64,000 nt of DNA from Gossypium raimondii (taxonomy: Eukaryota > Streptophyta > Magnoliopsida > Malvales > Malvaceae). Numbering within the stretch: position 1 is the stretch's first letter; every line of letters begins with the position of its first letter. Positions 61,294 through 64,000 of the stretch are shown here, in pieces. The stretch covers positions 17,732,001 through 17,796,000 of the forward strand of contig NC_068569.1 of the NCBI RefSeq assembly GCF_025698545.1, given 5' to 3'. The position numbers and the translations under genes are program-made. The notes beneath the pieces are model-generated. The model was not told the origin of the DNA, searched no databases, and was given only the letters and a program-made list of their open reading frames with translations.

Positions 61294-64000
61294 TCCATTG
61301 GAAATGGTAATTCGAAGGAATTTTAACCTGTTTAACCGGCACGTGTTGGTTGATTTTTCACGTTACCGGTCAACGATCACCTCCCTTCTCCTTTCTGTCT
61401 CCACCACGTTATCCCACCGACCTGTTATCTCACACCATGCCCTTTCATGGCTCCATGCAGTTTGAATACCGCTACCTTCACGCGCCATCTTGATGCGTGA
61501 ACTGGAATCAAGGTGGTTTCTTAAAGTACGTGCTCTTCCTCCGCGTCCCCCGAGAGTATTAATGTTTGTCAGAGTTGAAAAAAACAAACCACCTTTGGGG
61601 GTTTATCTGTTATTCATGCATGATTCATATATCCCCGGTAGGCGCCAGGGGATATTATATTATATCATCCCTTATTATTTTTGCATGTTCTGCATCTCAT
61701 CATACTTTTCATCAGTCCTTTTATTCGATTCATCTCAGCCGTTCATCAGGCTAAATGAATTTAATGATTATCACCATCATCACATATGATCTCAAGTCTT
61801 AACCAACTACCACCTCATCATTGAAACCAACAAGTATCAAACCAATAAAGTGCTAATCCACGGTTTAAGTAGTAGCCTAGGATGGCAGGCTAGAGTAGGT
61901 AAATCTTAGTGGTAAAAAATAAACACGGTTGATGTCAACAAAGAGCAGCCTATGGCAATGGCAAATCTTTGAATATTAATTACTGTATCATAGTAGGATA
62001 GTGAAACACATTGATTGCAACTGAAAAGGAATCAGAAAAAACCATATAGGACTTTAGGGGTAAAGGGTAGGGGCCGGGGAAAGGTGGGGGTGGCTTAGAC
62101 ACCCACATGTTGGGTCCTTTTGTATGAAGGTGTGGGTGTCTGTGGTTTAGAGACCATGGCCTAGAAGGTCCGCCATTGGCCCTTTGGATGGCTTAGGGTG
62201 CCTCGACCTTACGGGATTCTCAACCTAATTGCTTGGCCCCTTGGTGGGGGTGGTGCTCGGTATCAGGCCATGTTTGTGAATTAATTTGCCTTTTTTTAAA
62301 ATTTAAATAATAATAGGATTCAACGATTTTATGCATTAATTTGATAATCGTCATCATCAGATAACGAAGTCATGAAGCACGTGAATGCATAGGCTCTCCT
62401 CCTTTAATACCCCCCATAACAAATGCCTATATTATTATTGCTATTTGATAGACGAAAAAAAAAAGGAATAAAAATATTGTAGAATTTAAAACAACTCTGA
62501 CTGCATAATAAATGAGATATCGAAGTTAGCAAACCAAATCCCAACAATCAAAATTAAATTCGAATCACGGATTTTGTTACCTTCCCAAAAACAGCATCAC
62601 ACTCAGAGAGTAAAACATTTGAACCAAATACAAACATCGAATTTTATTGGCTAAATAATTAATGAACACTTGTTTACAATTTTAAATTGGGACTAATTTT
62701 GCAAATCTTTCAAATTTTTCATTTAAAATACAATAATAAAAATTTTAATATGTATATATATACACTACTTGAATAATTTAAATATATTTAATGCAGAGAT
62801 TTGTAAAAAAATCCAATTCATTTACTGCGGTGCAAATGATCACCAGAGGACTTACATCCTCACTATAGTTTAAGTGGAAGCAATATGATCAATGTCAAAA
62901 GATAAAAATAAAATAAAAATTGTTGATGATTGGTTGGCGGGTTGTACATCTATGAGGTACCTCCTAGAGCCATTGCTAGTTTGTTCTTAGCTGATGCAAT
63001 GAGTATTTCTTTTCTTAGTATAATTTTTTATGTTCTAGATTAGGGTCCTTTCCCTCTTCTAATTTATCCATTACCATTTAAATTTATTATTGTTTAAAAA
63101 TACGTCAATTTTAGAGTATTTCTTTTAGTTATAAAAGGTTTAGAGTAATTTATATAGTAAATACATGCATCTATAAGTTTTGATTAAATTAATGTTATAA
63201 GTTAATTGGGCATTAATTTAATTACAAAATATTAAAAATACTTATTTATATATACTACATTATATCATTATAAAAATATTTTCATATAAAATTAATAAAA
63301 ATCCAACTACAATTATATTTGAACCTATTATATAATAATTTTTATAATTTCAATAAATATCTCATGTCATTTTTATATAATTTTAATATGACATTATGCA
63401 TAGATAGACTGAGTAATTTGAAGACGACTTGTTTAGTCAAATAATTCCGACAGTTAGGTGGGACCCCTTTCTCCTTTTAAGCTTAAATTTAACCCTCTTT
63501 GGTGACGTGTATGGCTGTTGTAGGGAGCAGTGAGGGAATACAAATCCTCCCAATCTTAACCCAATCATTATTTTCTTTATATTTACTGTTTTTTTAATCA
63601 TTGTTAGGCAAAGTAATTAAATAATCCCACTTTTTTTTCTTTACTGCCTTCAATTGAAAATAAGTGATTAAAAGGAAAATAAGTTCCTTTATGCTTTCTT
63701 CACTTATTAGACTAAAGATAAATTTAGAAATTACATTATTATAAAAAATACGATTAAAATGATTCATTTCTTTAGTTGACGAAAGCTTGGTTTCCAAAAT
63801 AAAGCTACATCTCAAACGTTTATGCTTTTAAGGAATGAGCTCCGTTTGCGATTTTTTTTGAATATTATTTTGATTATATTTATTTTTTAACACAATGTTT
63901 ATAACTCATTCTTAATTCATATATAAGAAGATAATGGACTTCAACACATTCAAACTCGCATCCTATTGTTAATCGAACTAATACTCAATCGTCCAATTTA
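61294..64000. other. Intergenic, no gene recognised
   Basis: Mostly AT-rich. Short frames at 61363-61789 (both strands) and 63594-63815 have no motif. 62050-62270 is a GC-richer island with an 11-bp inverted repeat (separate entry). Confidence 0.45.
62097..62141. repeat. Perfect 11-bp inverted repeat with a 23-nt loop
   Basis: AGACACCCACA (62097-62107) and TGTGGGTGTCT (62131-62141) can pair. It lies in a short GC-rich segment unlike the surrounding AT-rich DNA. No known RNA family was recognised. Confidence 0.7.

Noticed and set aside
1..64000. tRNA or rRNA genes, CRISPR arrays, organelle DNA insertions
   Set aside because: No cloverleaf-like sequence, rRNA stretch, spaced direct-repeat array or recognisable plastid/mitochondrial gene was seen by eye; a tRNAscan or BLAST run could still find short ones.

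Overview
The window is a 64-kb piece of a plant nuclear genome, almost certainly a eudicot. It has AT-rich intergenic DNA, GT-AG introns, and many decayed LTR retrotransposons and LINEs. The genes are plant-specific: a SUT4-type sucrose transporter, a DTX-type MATE carrier, a CC-NB-ARC-LRR resistance protein, a plastid glutamyl-tRNA reductase and a WAV3-type RING/vWA ubiquitin ligase. The style of the long gypsy LTRs recalls Malvaceae such as cotton, but that is recollection and was not tested.

Layout. 1-6.5 kb: intergenic, with a decayed Ty3/gypsy polyprotein on the minus strand (about 1.05-3.15 kb). 6.5-14.5 kb: SUT4-type sucrose transporter (+), five exons, intact frame of 506 codons; its 5.1-kb first intron holds an antisense LINE relic and an antisense Ty1/copia relic. 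18.4-20.2 kb: two-exon MATE transporter (+), with a TATA box upstream and a LINE RNase H tail just downstream. 21-29 kb: gene-poor, microsatellite-rich. 29.0-34.75 kb: the 3' part of a symplekin gene (-), 15 recognisable exons with introns retained, cut off at its 5' side by LTR-like sequence and carrying several disabling lesions (a pseudogene). 35.7-39.4 kb: an intron-less CNL resistance gene (-) with a non-canonical MHD position and two recent in-frame LRR duplications. 39.5-52 kb: a repeat field with a copia fragment containing an internal tandem duplication, a 2.2-kb LTR-like block, a clean 2.8-kb solo LTR (TG...CA, 5-bp target duplication ATAAT) carrying two minisatellites, and a 250-bp MITE-like inverted repeat. 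52.6-55.3 kb: glutamyl-tRNA reductase (+), three exons, with an apparent 2-nt deletion in a C run that truncates the frame. 58.5-60.9 kb: WAV3/EDA40-type E3 ligase (-), two exons, intact. 61-64 kb: nothing recognisable except a TATA box for the previous gene and a small GC-rich hairpin segment.

The genes do not form an operon or cluster; each is an independent locus (sucrose transport, solute efflux, immunity, tetrapyrrole synthesis, auxin/gravitropism-type ubiquitination). I found no new biological system. The points most worth a second look are the GluTR frameshift, the multi-lesion symplekin copy, the variant NLR, and the transposon structures that have reshaped the intergenic DNA and the SUT4 intron.
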